A stretch of 64,000 nt of DNA from Pratylenchus scribneri. Lineage: Eukaryota; Nematoda; Chromadorea; Rhabditida; Pratylenchidae. Under the pieces are notes generated by a model. The model searched no databases, was not told the DNA's origin, and saw nothing but the letters and a program-made list of their open reading frames with translations. A program made the position numbers and the translations under genes. Where the stretch lies: the NCBI GenBank assembly GCA_030063045.1, contig JAQSEB010000147.1, positions 310,001-374,000 of the forward strand, written 5' to 3'. This document shows positions 11,311-22,880 of the stretch, one piece after another (position 1 is the first letter of the stretch; every line of letters begins with the position of its first letter).

Positions 11311-12370
11311 CTAAATTTTTTTTTGAATAAAATTGCAATATTAATATAAAATATAGGTTTGTCCAAGTCTGTTTTAATCTGTTAGATTTTGGCCTTGATG
11401 TCTGTTATTGAAAAATCCTCGGTTTCAATTTTTGTCTATTTTTTTAAATTTTTAAAAAAGGGAATAAAATTTAATCAGACAAAATAATTGAAATAATGGT
11501 GCCGAGAGGGAAGGCTAAAAAATGGCTGGATAAGGGACCATTAGTGTGTGATGACTGATGATTGATGAATGAAAAAAATAATAAACCAATTTTTTGAATG
11601 AATTATTCCCCGAGTCTTATTCTCCCATCTCCACATTGGTTGAGATGAGATTTGAGTTTGTGAAAGGGATAAGAAACAAAAGCTTGAGGCAATTTCCCAA
11701 GCCATAAATCAAATATTGCCTCCGTACTGTCCGCAATCTTTGTTCTTCATCTAAAAATTATTTTTTGAATAATTTGCCTTCAGGCAAAAAAAGGAATAAT
11801 CCATAAAAATTGAAAAAAAAAATACATTTCAATAATAAACGAAAATTTATCAAGATGGAATTCAAAATCAATGGTCTCATCCACATTACCAGAAGGTATT
11901 TTTTCTCCCTATAATACCCGATCATACCATAATCCATAAAAAATTTCTGTATTTTGACGCAGCAGGCCAATGCCGCCTCCACTTTCCCTGGAGGCATAAA
12001 TGTCCAAATTTTTTATTGCTCTAATCAATTGCGCAACAAGGGAAAAAATTGGCAATAAAAGAGGCATTCAGAGACATCACTCTTATTATTTTACAAGCGC
12101 AATTTTTGCCCTCCATCAAAAAGTATTTTTTTTCGAATAATTTGTCTTCAAACAAAAAAAGAAAATCCACCAAAATTCAAAAAAAATATAATTCAATAGA
12201 AAAAAAAAGAAAATTTATCAAGATTCAATTAAAAAAGAAGGATTTTTATAATAATTCAAACAATTGTTCCATTGACAAATGAAAAATTAAATTAATTTTA
12301 AAAAAATTGAAGGAACAAATTTAAGTTTACTAATTATTCTTTCCTCATTTTATTATAAAGGCAGACACAA
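11311..12370. other. Intergenic with two copies of the pepsin-like 3' flank
   Basis: Bases about 11680-11800 and 12020-12180 each resemble the 3' flank of the pepsin-like genes. A minus-strand open frame at 11758-11997 lies mostly in that flank and has no matching partner in the other copies, so I do not call it a gene. Confidence 0.45.
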
Positions 12371-13277
12371 TTAATTCTTTGTGAATTTCTTCGGTGCAAA
12401 TCCAATTTGTTGGAAATTTTTATCATCATAGATCAGTTGAAGGCAATGATTCTTGAAAAATGAATAGCCGAGCATATAAGCATCGACATCTTCGCCAGCA
12501 TTCGAGAAAGTTTTAAAAATGAGCAAGCAATTGCCGCTTTTACTCTGCAAAATCGAATAAAAATGTTAAATTTAATAATTTTATGATTAAAAATAATTTA
12601 AAGTAATATTAATAATAAATTTTGAATATTTAAAATTGCGACTATTATAAAATTATTATTAAAATTTTACTGGTAAAATATAATCCTCCGGCACAAATTC
12701 AATGAATATTTGCTCTCTTTCATTGTTAACAAATTCAAATTTCATTGTTGGTGCATTTTTTCTTGCATTGCATGGCAACTAAAAATGGGAAAAAAATTAA
12801 ATTAATTTTTAAAATAATTTTTAATTTTTGACTATAAATTTTTGTTTTTTTTATTTTAAAAATAAAAAATTATTTCAATTAATTGAATATAATAAAAATT
12901 TACATGATAAATTCCATCAGAATCTTCTTTGGCATTCAACATTGCGGCCAAAATATACATATTTTCATTAGGTATAAAGGTGAAGAAATTATTGTCAATA
13001 GCCATAGACACATTTTGATCAATGACTTCGGTTAATGAAAAGCCATTTCCTTAAATTTGCCATTTTTTGATTACTATTTTCATTTTTTAAATTACCATTC
13101 TTCGACTCGAGATAAACATTTTTTGCCATAAAGAACCAAAATGGATACGATGGTATTGATAATTTATCAGTGTGAAACCATTTTTGTTCATTGCAAAATT
13201 CGGGAAGCGATGATTTGCCGGTTAAATCCACCATTGCAAATGAATTATGCATCGTCTCATCAGGGCCATACGGATTA
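12371..13277 (-). pseudogene. 5'-truncated pepsin-like paralogue (last four exons)
   Basis: Exons 13096-13277, 12904-13049, 12671-12778 and 12371-12544 match exons 6 to 9 of the complete gene with identical phases. SFAMVDLTGKSSLPEFCNEQ aligns to SFAMVDFTGKSSLLEFCNEQ in the complete gene. The second-Asp region reads MAIDNNFFTFIP. An Asp is present but is one place off the catalytic position, and no Gly-Thr follows. No exons 1-5 are visible upstream to 13620, so the first lobe is missing. Confidence 0.7.
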
Positions 13278-13617
13278 CTATAATATTAATATGGTTCCTC
13301 CAAACAAATTTTTGTGAGCCCCAAAAAAATTGCACATTAAGACTTAATTTTGGTGTTTATAAAACTGTTATTTGATTAAGTAAATCAAAGTATTGATTGT
13401 ATTTTTTGATCATACACGATTAAATTGTATAAATAACGGGTAATTTGAGGAGAATAAATTCCATTTATAAGAATGCAGTTTTGGTAAGAATCAAATGGGG
13501 GTAAATTCCATGGATTGATTGCATTTTGGATAGAATTGCGAAAGAATGGCAATTGGCTGTGGGGGAGTCAAGTTAAAATAGTAGACAAATTTTTGATAAA
13601 TCTTCACAACAATTCAT
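13278..13617. other. Intergenic, nothing recognised
   Basis: AT-rich. The missing first five exons of the neighbouring pepsin-like copy would be expected here and are not found. Confidence 0.4.
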
Positions 13618-13625
13618 ATTCATAC

Positions 13626-13794
13626 CAGGGCTGGAACCGGAATTCCGAATTCCGATTCCGAATGCCGGAATTCCGGTGTTTTTGTTCCGATTTTATGAAA
13701 AAAGCAAAGGTAGCTAGCTACCTTTACTATGCAATTCCTATTCCGATTCCGATTGCCGGAATTCCGGCTTTTTTGAGTTCCGGTTCCAGCCCTG
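13626..13794. mobile_element. hAT-like MITE, 169 bp
   Basis: Begins cagggctggaaccggaa and ends with the inverse ttccggttccagccctg. It is flanked by the perfect 8-bp direct repeat attcatac at 13618-13625 and 13795-13802. The interior is built from repeats of ttccgg/ttccgattcc. An 8-bp duplication and CAGGG ends fit the hAT superfamily. Non-autonomous. Confidence 0.88.
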
Positions 13795-14010
13795 ATTCAT
13801 ACTTATTTACCTATGTCTTTTAATGTGTGAAATGTGGAGTGGACTGTGGATGTGGACGTTGGACAGAAAAAAAAGGATATGCAATAGGATAAGGATTAAG
13901 GAGCTGTCAAAAATATAGAAAGGGGCATGAAATCAATTGAGCATTGGAATGGCCCTGTCAAAATTATTTCCATGTTCAATCAAATTTTTGTCGATGAAAA
14001 TATTAAATAT

Positions 14011-14752
14011 GGTGTCAAGGCAACTCGAACATTGGCAACTCGTACACAGGCAACTCGTACACAGGGCAACTCGTACATAGGGCAACTCGAACATTGCCAA
14101 CTCGTACATAGGCAACTCGAACACGGGGAAAAAAGTCAACTCGTACACTACCATAATTTTTTGTATAATTAAGCCACGAAATGGAATGGAAATAGCCCGG
14201 AAGGCCACTGGAAGATCGGAGAAGCGGGCCGAAGGCCTTGAGAGTGCGCGGGATTAAGCTGGATATAGGGGGATTAAGGTGGATATATGGGGGGATTAAG
14301 CCGGATAGGCCTAGTTAGGGGTTAGGGATTAGAGTTAGGGATTAGGGTTAGGGGTTCGGAGCATAGGATTCTCGCGAAGCCGGAAGCAAAACAGCCAAAC
14401 CAAGACTCGCGCCCATCTATTTCGGGGCTAATCCGGCTTAATCCCCCATATATCCACCTTAATCCTCTATATCCGGCTTAATCCCGCGAACTATCTGGAC
14501 CTCTGTTACACTTCTCTGACCTTCCAGTGGACTTCCGGCCATTTCCCATCCATTTCGGGGCTTAATATAAAAAAATTATGGTAGTGTACGAGTTGACTTA
14601 TTTTCCCCATGTTCGAGTTGAAAATGTACGAGTTGGCAATGTTCGAGTTGCCCAGTGTACGAGTTGCCCAGTGTACGAGTTGCCAATATACGAGTTGCCC
14701 GTGTACGAGTTGCCAGTGTACGAGTTGCCAATGTTCGAGTTGCCCTTGACCC
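14011..14752. mobile_element. Mutator-like non-autonomous element with repeat-built ends
   Basis: Flanked by the 9-bp direct repeat attaaatat at 14002-14010 and 14753-14761. The ends are near-perfect inverse copies, ggtgtcaaggcaactcgaac and gttcgagttgcccttgaccc. Inside each end lie tandem blocks of the 12-14 base unit gtacgagttgcc in opposite orientation. Further in, a second inverted pair of ggattaag/ggatata repeats surrounds a short ttaggg-like tract. Nine-base duplications and long ends suggest the Mutator superfamily. No transposase frame. Confidence 0.78.
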
Positions 14753-14761
14753 ATTAAATAT

Positions 14762-15101
14762 ATCTCACAAGAATGACGGCTAGGATTAAAAATGTGCTGA
14801 GAAATGGTTGGTTTTAAATAAATTTGCCAATCTGACTCGTTTGCCCTCACATCCAAATGATCATTTCTTTTTTGCGATTGCATTCAATTTTCAATCCATA
14901 AATTAGGTAACCAATCCACAGAAAATTGTCCCGAACAGTTTAATACCCTTTAATTAAAAATTTTGAATAAAAAATCAATGGAAAAAAATAAAATATTTGT
15001 AATATAGTATATAGAATACCAAAATAAAATTTTTTAATTAATAAAAGAAATTTTTAATAGAAATTTAAAAAATACAAATTAAAATAATAAAAATCCTAAA
15101 A
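14762..15101. other. Intergenic, nothing recognised
   Basis: AT-rich spacer between the Mutator-like element and the duplicated terminal exon on the minus strand. Confidence 0.35.
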
Positions 15102-15450
15102 TCAATGTTTTGATCCTGATGAGTCCGATGGATATTTTATTACTTTTGCCGCTATTCTTCTATATTTCTCCATTTCTTCATCATCAAAATCAAAAATGGT
15201 TTGAATGCCTCTTTCCAATGCAGTTTTTGGATCCATCGGTTCAGTTTTATTTTTGTTGCTCATTTTAGGGCGTTTCAAATTTGATTTTTGTTGAACTGCT
15301 TTGGGCATCTTTTGGTTTTTGTTGTAGTAATTTTGTGGAGAATTATGAATTTTGATTGGCATTTTTGAATATTGTTGAAAAGGTTTGGGTTTTTTGTTGT
15401 CAACAAATTGCTGCTGCAAAATTCCTCCTTTATGTTGTCCAGCAGAATAA
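15102..15450 (-). pseudogene. Duplicated or alternative FDFD-tail terminal exon
   Basis: Encodes a second version of the tail found at 15877-16250, with a Gln/Asn/Lys-rich linker (for example QQYSKMPIK) ending in IFDFDDEEMEKYRRIAAK and a stop. It lies just downstream of that exon in the same orientation. The only obvious acceptor (aaaatag near 15470) would leave the wrong phase for splicing to the shared upstream exon. It may therefore be a decayed duplicate, or be joined in a way I cannot see. Confidence 0.5.
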
Positions 15451-15876
15451 ATGCCATTTCGAAAGGTTGGAATGCTATTTTCAAAATTAGCATATGATTA
15501 AAATATCTGATAAAATTAGTAAAAATGTAAACTTAACAGAATTTTTAAAGAAAATATTCAAAAAAATAATTAAACTAAGCTCTGCATCTAAAAAATACCT
15601 GGAAAAATTGCAAAAGAGTATTTTAGGTAGGGCTTATTAGGCTTAAAGGTTGGATTTCAGAACATAAGAAAGGAGGAAAATTAAACATTTTAAGATTTCT
15701 GATTCTGTTATAATTTTGGCTACAGCATTTTTTCTAATAAAAAAATTTGATTTTAAAATTAATGAAAAACAGTAAAATATGTACTAACATTGAATACAAA
15801 ATAACAAATTATCTTTTGCTAATATCTAATTTTAATACCAACAGCAATATATAAAAATTTTTTATTTCTAATAAAA

Positions 15877-18815
15877 TTAATGTCTTCTCGATGGAAATTT
15901 TCTTTTAGCCATTATCCTTCTATATTTTTCCATTTGTTCTTCATCAAAATCGAAGAGTGTTCGAATGCCTTCCTCAAATTCGGCCATTTTTCGATTTAAT
16001 TTTTCATTCCTGATGGGTTTTTTCTTTTCCGATTGTTTTTTTAAATTTGGTTTTTGTTGGATTGTGATGGGCAAAGACGTGAACATCTTTTGTCTTCCAT
16101 AATCACTTTGATTGAAACTTTGCATTTTGCTCGTCATTTTTGAAAAAGACGTGGGCTTATTTTCTCCTCCCAATTGCGGCCTATTTATTCTTTGTTGCAA
16201 TTTTTGTACAGAGGAAGTGCCATTTGGAACGGGAGAAGCATGGGAAACACCTAAAAATAAATGGAATAATTACTAAAAAAAATAAGGCAAAAAATTTAAC
16301 AAAATTTTGTTCCATTTAAAGCTAAATAATTCGGCGTTCGGCCTATTTTAAGCTCAAAACGAGATAATTTATTAAAACTTTTGTTAGAAAATATAAATGT
16401 ACAGCTATATTTAAGCCTATATTTACAATTAAACCATCAAAACATACCCCCCATATGCAAGAATTTTTGAGGAATTTGTGCCGGTGCCTCCTTCTCAATT
16501 TCCTCTGTTCCATCATATTTTGCCAACATTTCGGCCATTTGATTGCGCAGCCAAGGCAATGCATGCAGGGGTAAAGTCGACCTCCTTCTTTGGTTTGTTT
16601 TCTCATTGAAGGATGTCAATTCAAGGCAAATTTCGTCCATCATTCCTCTGTCCTTATTTAAAAAAAGCACCAATTCCACTTGGAATTTGTGGATTATTCC
16701 AGTCAGTTTGACAGTTTTCAATTTCAGTGGTGGAATCGATCGGCGGTCATCATTGGCAAATTCGATAATAGATTTGGGATCTAGAAATGAAATTATACTA
16801 ATGATGTTTGAGTTAGAATCAAGAAATTTTAGTTCATTGCATTAGTCGACCTTTCGCTGTTTATTAAGAGACCATTGATAGTTTTATTTATTTGAGTTTT
16901 AGACTATCAACGTTAAAATCAGTTATTACAAAAAGGACCCAAAATTGAAAAGTAACCAAAAAACTGTGTGGGGGGGGGGGGGGGGGGGGGAGCGACTTTT
17001 CTTTAGTTTACATTAGGGTTGGCCCCCGTCCCCCCCCCCCCCCGTCCCCGAAAATTTGGGAGCCATTCCCCGTTCCCCTCCCCGTGAGGTCGGGGATTTC
17101 GGGGGAAATTTTAAGGAAAAATTTTTTTGCTAAACTCAACTAAATCATCTTTTTTTTCTTTATTTTCTTGCATATAAAATGATATTTATACATTAAATCA
17201 TCTTCTTTTTTCATTTGACAATTGATTATAAAAAATTTTTTTGAAAGATCAAAAAAAAAAGTTCCAAAATCCCCGAAATTTCGGGGTCCCCGCCCCCGTC
17301 CCCTAAGTTTGGAAAATCCCCGTCCCCGAAGCTTGCCTCCCCGCAATTCCCCGTCCCCGAAAATCGTTCCCCGGGCGACGGGGGCCAACCCTAGTTTACA
17401 TCATGCCCTAAACTTGGCTTATAGCCTAGCCTAAATCCCATATGCTACTGTCTCTAAATCTTGCCTTGTCTAACTTAAAACACCTATTCCGAGCCTTAAA
17501 ATTTTCTAGTTTATTAGTCAAATTTCTTGCTTAATTTGATGAAATAAATGTATAAGACCGGTTGGCCATTTTCTTGTAATATATCGTTTTTTCTGTTTTA
17601 ATGAATTTTACTTAATCTTTCATTCATTTTTATTTAATATTTTTATTATTTTTTTTTGATGAATTTTCTTTGAAAGGTCGGCTACAACGAAAGATCGGCT
17701 AAACTGCAATGTTTATTTAAAACTCTCAAATGATTTTAATTGAGTGTAAAATTGTATAAACCTTGAATGTCCAATTTTTGTTCAAAATTTTCTTTAGCCA
17801 ATTCCGCAATGAGTTCATCCAGTGTGCGCACAAATGAATAAGCATCTTGCGGGACAAGAATTCTGGAGAAATTGTTGAATTTGCCAAATTTGTATAACTA
17901 TAAACAAATTCATTATAGTAATAAAGAATCAAAAATGTACTCACAATAATTCTGAAAAATTTTTGACCGCTTTTGCCTTCAATTATTTCAAGTTTCACAG
18001 ATTTTCTATTATAAGCGTCCAGCCAAAGAAATTGCCAATCCAAATTCAAATGATTTTCAATGCTAGGAAGATGATTTTCATTTCCAGCATTTCTGCTGCA
18101 AAATTGATAGCGCTCATATTGGAGCTGAACAATTATTAAACTTTTTAGTCTCAAAATCAAAATTAATAACTGATTCATTTTTTAGAACTTTTTTTTTATT
18201 TTTTTATGTTCTAGCTTCTAGATATTTGTATGTTGGCGTTGGCCGATATACTTATATCTTATACTTACTTATAATAATTATAAATATACTAAAACTCGGT
18301 CACGGTGCATCACTTGATTTTGCTTTGGCTTATTAGGTTTGTTTAAACGGTTAAATAGCCTTAATTTTTGATCAAACCATGACCATTCAATGCTAATTGA
18401 CTAGCACAATTGATTGAGTATACGGCTCGGTGGTCTCAAACAATTAAACCGCTAATTTTTCGCCTTTTAATACTTTTTTGACATTTCTTCATCAAATTAA
18501 ATTCTATCCTTTTTTAACATTTATTTAAAAAACCTGTTGAGAAGAATAAGTGTGATAAACAATTAAAATGCTAAGTTTTTCACCATTTTTTAACACTTTT
18601 TGGAAATTTTTTTCGCCAAGTAAATTATGATCCATTTTTAATATTTAGTTAAAAACCTGTTGGGGTTTGTATAGAATAAGTGTATTTCTGTTCTGCTGAA
18701 TTTGCATAATTTGATTGCCAAATATAATTGGAGAATTTCGCCAGCTTGAGAATATTCTGCTGCAGAATTTATTGGCGTGGAATGTTCGATTATAAAAATG
18801 GCGGGTACAAAGCAT
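15877..18815 (-). CDS. Putative mitochondrial PUR-like repeat protein, paralogue 1
   Basis: Five exons in continuous phase: 18657-18815, 17945-18124, 17762-17897, 16448-16780 and 15877-16250. Exon 1 (MLCTRHFYNRTFHANKF...) has no acidic residue in its first 50 and many Arg, Phe, Tyr and Ser, resembling a mitochondrial presequence. Exons 2-3 encode repeat 1: strands around SVKLEIIEGKSGQKFFRII, then ILVPQDAYSF and the helix VRTLDELIAEL. Exon 4 encodes repeat 2: FQVELVLFLNKD, then LPLHALPWLRNQMAEML. Exon 5 is a basic Q/N-rich linker ending in TLFDFDEEQMEKYRRI. The strand-strand-helix layout recalls PUR, PC4 or Whirly nucleic-acid-binding repeats, but this is a visual judgement. I do not recognise the family. 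Intron 3 holds transposon insertions. Confidence 0.65.
16971..16990. repeat. Poly-G tract
   Basis: A run of about 20 G in an intron of paralogue 1, 23 bases before a hAT-like element that itself holds a long C run. Could form quadruplex structure and is prone to length error. Confidence 0.8.
17014..17393. mobile_element. hAT-like MITE, 380 bp, C-rich
   Basis: Ends are tagggttggcccccgtc and the inverse gacgggggccaaccc(ta). It is flanked by the 8-bp repeat gtttacat at 17006-17013 and 17394-17401. Both arms are rich in ccccgtccccg; the centre is AT-rich. It lies in an intron of paralogue 1. A fragment of the same family is at 40655-40760. Confidence 0.85.
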
Positions 18816-19114
18816 TTTCAGGTTCTAAAATCATTGAATAAATTAAATTAAAAATAAATAATTTTTTCGAAATTTTTAAAACATTTAAAATTGTCAAAAA
18901 TTGCTACCTTTCCGAATTGATTTATTTGATATAAAATGTGGGAACTAACTTGGAAAATAAATGCTAAATTGATAATGATAATTGGTTCAAGATTGGTTAT
19001 ATTTATAGAGCTTAATTTTAAAATAAAATGGAAATATTCTTATTTTTATTTTTGGAATCTTTTAACTTAATAGAAAAAGATTGCCAAACCTGAAAGAAAA
19101 TTTTTAATTTCTAG

Positions 19115-19628
19115 GAGGTTTCCGCTCGCGAGAACATCAACATCGACTCCACATTCATCACATTGGTAAAGGCTATCAAGGAAGGGAAAGAAGAGAAAAG
19201 GAGGAAGAAAGCCAATAAAAAGAGGGAGGAAGATGAGGAATTGGAAAAGAAAATCAAACTTATGGCAAAATTATATGAAGCCAAACAGCAACAACAGAAT
19301 GAAACCCTTTCGACATTTTTGAATGTACTGGGAACTGTTGGAAATATTTTCCAGGGAACACCGGCAGCTGTTGTCACGGTCAGTTTTATTTATAATTTAC
19401 GAAATTTGGGGGCATCCAAATTTTTATAATTTTTTTTATTTTAGTTTGTGTAATTACTTTATAATTTTTTTCAAAAAATATCATTTAAAAATTTCAAAAA
19501 AATATATATAAAATGGGATTTAATGACAATATTTTTATGTATTTTTAAATTGAAATAATCCTGAATTACCAATGTCAATAATTTTTCCCAATTTTTAGGG
19601 CCTTATGGATAATGGTAAAAAGAAGTGA
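19115..19628 (+). CDS. Small coiled-coil protein, 5' part uncertain
   Basis: Exon 19115-19378 starts after a TTTCTAG acceptor and encodes a highly charged helix (KEEKRRKKANKKREEDEE...) followed by LSTFLNVLGTVGNIFQG. The donor GTCAGT is in phase 0. The acceptor at 19598 leads to a short exon GLMDNGKKK and a stop at 19628. I see no upstream start exon between here and the divergent paralogue 1 at 18815, so the gene may be partial or start in an exon I missed. The protein would be a coiled coil with a small hydrophobic end. Function unknown. Confidence 0.45.
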
Positions 19629-20229
19629 AGACAAAGAATTGGGCAGCAACACAAAATTTGCGTTGATTGGAGAATGGCTTTCTAATTTGTTTTTGCGCGG
19701 AATGGACGAGGAATGCAATCACAACAAAAATCTCTCTCCAATATTTATTCAATATTTTATGTTCCCAATCAATGATTTTAAATCCCCACATTTTGTTGTT
19801 TTGGCATCAAAGATTTCTCAAATCTTTCCTAATTTTTTGATCATTTATTTGATCCATTCTTTGCATTTTTTTGCACATCCCTTTGACTATTTATTTTTCA
19901 TTCAACATGAAATCGATGGTTTATCATAAATTTCATTGAATTTTAAATTTTAGTAACATTTATTTTTGTTTTAAAATCGAATAAACCTTAAAAATTCATT
20001 TTATGTATGGCTTTTTAAATCAATTATTTTAATTGATTCATAGTGGTTCAAAATATCTATTTTAATTAAGAAAATTTATTGGTTTATAAGATTATTAAAA
20101 AATTAAGAATTATTTTTCAGAACATTTAAATTAAATCAATAACAAAATGAAAAAATGTATTATTCATTTAGATCAATCAATATCGTTTATCGTGTTTGTC
20201 AATGTCCAATACCCGTCTCAATTCTTCCA
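19629..20229. other. Intergenic
   Basis: A plus-strand open frame at 19612-19929 is probably the non-coding continuation after the coiled-coil gene: it would need a different splice phase and its composition drifts to AT-rich. Nothing else recognised. Confidence 0.4.
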
Positions 20230-22691
20230 TCATTCCTTTGTGCCAGTTTTCTTTATTCCGCTGATTTCCTTCCAAATATTGGCCACTTCTTCATTCAATT
20301 TTTCATTTTTTGCCTTCATTCCATTAATTTCCTTCTTCAAATTGCAAATTTCTTTCTTCATTTGGCCATTATCTTCGCTTAATTCCTTCAGTGATTTTTC
20401 CATATTTGTCAAACCGTCGCCAATTTCTGAGCATATTTCCTCGATTGAAAGTTCACCAAATTGATTAGGGCTATTTGTCTTCTTCAATTTTCCATCAAAA
20501 GAATGGCCTTTTTGAGTTTCTGGATGAAAATCGGGGATTTCATCTTTAAAGGAAGAAAAATTATTCTGAAATTAAAAAGATTATAAAAGCATACTCATAT
20601 TGAAAAATTGTTTTGGAATTTGTGCCGGTGCCTCCTTTTCAATTTGCTCTGTCCCATCATGCTTTGCCAACATTTCGGCCATTTGTTTGCGCAGCCAAGG
20701 CAATGCCAGCAATGGTAAAATCATCCCAATTTCGTTCGCAATGATTTTGTTCACGGCGCAAAGTCGAATGCCAATTTGTTTTTGACCATTGTGTGTATTC
20801 GGAAAAAACATCAATTCTAATTGGAATTTATGGCGTTTTCCTATGAACTCAACACTTTTTAGTTTCAATTTGCTTCCAAATTGACGGTCAGTTTCAGAAG
20901 TCAGTTGGATATCTAATTAAAGAAATTTGTAAATATATAAAAGGATAAATTTATTCAATTTAAAATGAAAAATTATTAGTGATATGTTAAGCAGAGTTGT
21001 GAATTAACTATTTTTGCGTGAGTATTAATTATGCATATAAACATGAAAAAAAAATTATCCAAAAATGATTTGAGCTCAAAATATTGATTTTGCCATTTAT
21101 GTCACAATTTTTTTGTCACTATTTAAGCCTTTATTTGTAATTCTAACAAAAAATCTAAATTTCCGTCATTATTAAACCTTTTTTTCTAAAAAAACATTTT
21201 TATTTCATAAATTATTTTATGCTACTATTTTTTAAATTTTTCACTATTTTGAGGTTTTTGTCTAATTTATGTTAGTTTTGCTTTTTTTATCACTATTTAA
21301 TCTTACTATTTTGCGATCTTAAAATATTCTTTTTACCGGCCTTGTGGTGATAAAATGTTCATTATTTAAATTTGTTAGAAATTTTATAAAAATTATCTAT
21401 TCACAATAAATGTAAATGATTCACTTTAATATTTAGAAATTTTCCCTATAATCCTTTGAAAAAAGTAATTTTTTGTATAAACCTTGAGTTTGTAATTTTT
21501 GTTCAAATTTTTCATAAGCGAATTCCCGAATTAATTCATCTAATGCTCGAACAAATGAATATGCATCCTCCGGGACCAAAATTTTTTTTAAATGGATGAA
21601 TTGGCCAGCAGGTTTTTTTTGCTGCAATTTAATCCATTAGCCATATAGGCTTATAAAATGAATAACACTGACACTGACGCCGATTTCGAAGAATTTTTGA
21701 CCGGTTTTGCCCTTGCGCATTTCAAGTTTCAATCGTTTTTTATGGTTTATGTCCAGCCCAATCCATTGAGTCTCCAAACTTGCATGATTGCCAATATTTT
21801 CTCTCCCTTCCAAACTTTGTTCTTTTTGTTGGACCACATTATTTGTTGTTGGTGTTTCAGGCAGCGAAATATTCGAAGAAGAGTTTTTGTTCTCAATGGG
21901 AAGAGGATGAATACTATCATCATAAGTTCCATTGCAAAATTGATTGCGTTGACAGAACTAAATTAAACTACTTAAAACTTTATTTTTTTTTAACAGAGAT
22001 AGTCTATGATAATTGTGAATTATTCTCTCATTGTTCTGTCCTATATTTTTAATAAAAGGCTCTTAAACCAAATAAATCTTTTTAAGAATTTACCCAATAT
22101 ATAATTATCGCTGGCTAATTTTATTATCGTACTGCGACACTTGTGGACGAAACGGTCTGGCGCCGAAGGTTGTAAAGCTGGAGTGGCATTGTTTATAGGA
22201 TATTATTAGGCATAAAATTAGCTACAAAAACAAAATGACATAAAAAGGTTTGGTCAATGTTGAATATTCACCGAGTTATGGCCAAAAAACCGTTGATTTA
22301 ATTAAATTTTGATTTTAACGGTTTTTTGGCCACAACTCGGCGAATATTCAACTCTGGCCAATGCATTTGATATCATTTTGTAGCTAATTTTATGCTTAAT
22401 AATATGCCATAAACAATGCCACAATAGCTTAACCACCATCGGCGCTATAGACGGTTTGGTCCGCAAGTGTCGGGTCCGCAAGTGTCGGCCAACCATATAT
22501 TTAAAAATAAAAACCTTTTGATTTTTGGATTGAATAATGTAAGAGGGGCCATTCCTCCTTTGGATTGTGGAGAATTGAAGGCCATATATTGTTGTGGATA
22601 ATTTTTGACAATTTGAGAAGAGGCGGCCTTTGCAATTAATAAATTTATTGATGCGGAATAATTGTTGACGAAAATGGCTTATGTGGAACAT
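20230..22691 (-). CDS. Putative mitochondrial PUR-like repeat protein, paralogue 2 (coiled-coil tail)
   Basis: Exons 22515-22691, 21679-21957, 21483-21621, 20595-20912 and 20230-20543, all in phase. Exon 1 (MFHISHFRQQLFRINKF...) is acid-free and basic. Exon 2 begins FCQRNQFCNG and ends with strands LKLEMRKGKTGQKFFEI. Exon 3 carries ILVPEDAYSFVRALDELI. Exon 4 carries the second repeat with LPLLALPWLRKQMAEML and the shared DGTEQIEKEAPAQIPKQFF. The last exon differs from paralogues 1 and 3: it encodes a long heptad-like coiled coil (MKKEICNLKKEINGMKAK) instead of the FDFD tail. Intron 1 holds a family 1 MITE. Same orientation as its neighbours, from tandem duplication. Confidence 0.65.
22135..22487. 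mobile_element. MITE family 1, copy 3
   Basis: Inverted ends cgacacttgtggacgaaac and the inverse, with the right terminus gtccgcaagtgtcgg present twice in a row. Inner arms match copies 1 and 2. It lies in intron 1 of paralogue 2, about 27 bases from the exon 1 donor. Confidence 0.8.
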
Positions 22692-22880
22692 TTTTTGATT
22701 GGCTTTAAATATTCTCAAATTATTTAGTAAAAATTTGGAGCAAAAATTCTAAATATAATAAATGAAAAAATAACAATTAAAAAGAAAATAAAAATTTGTT
22801 TACGTTTAAAATTTTAACTGGAAATAAAAAAAGCGAAATTAACAAAAAAAAAGTTAATATTTCTTGTTCGTACTATAAAA

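Noticed and set aside
11758..11997. 79-residue minus-strand frame beginning MPPGKVEAALACC
   Set aside because: Overlaps the repeated 3' flank of the pepsin-like genes, has no conserved partner in the other flanks and becomes Phe/Leu-rich AT sequence.
14310..14350. ttaggg-like repeats as a telomere end
   Set aside because: Only a few irregular units, internal to a transposable element; nematode telomeres described so far usually use ttaggc.
17222..17434. Pro/Arg-rich open frames
   Set aside because: By-product of ccccg repeats in the MITE at 17014-17393.
19612..19929. 105-residue open frame after the coiled-coil exon
   Set aside because: Joining it to the upstream exon needs a phase shift; the phase-0 splice gives a short natural end instead.
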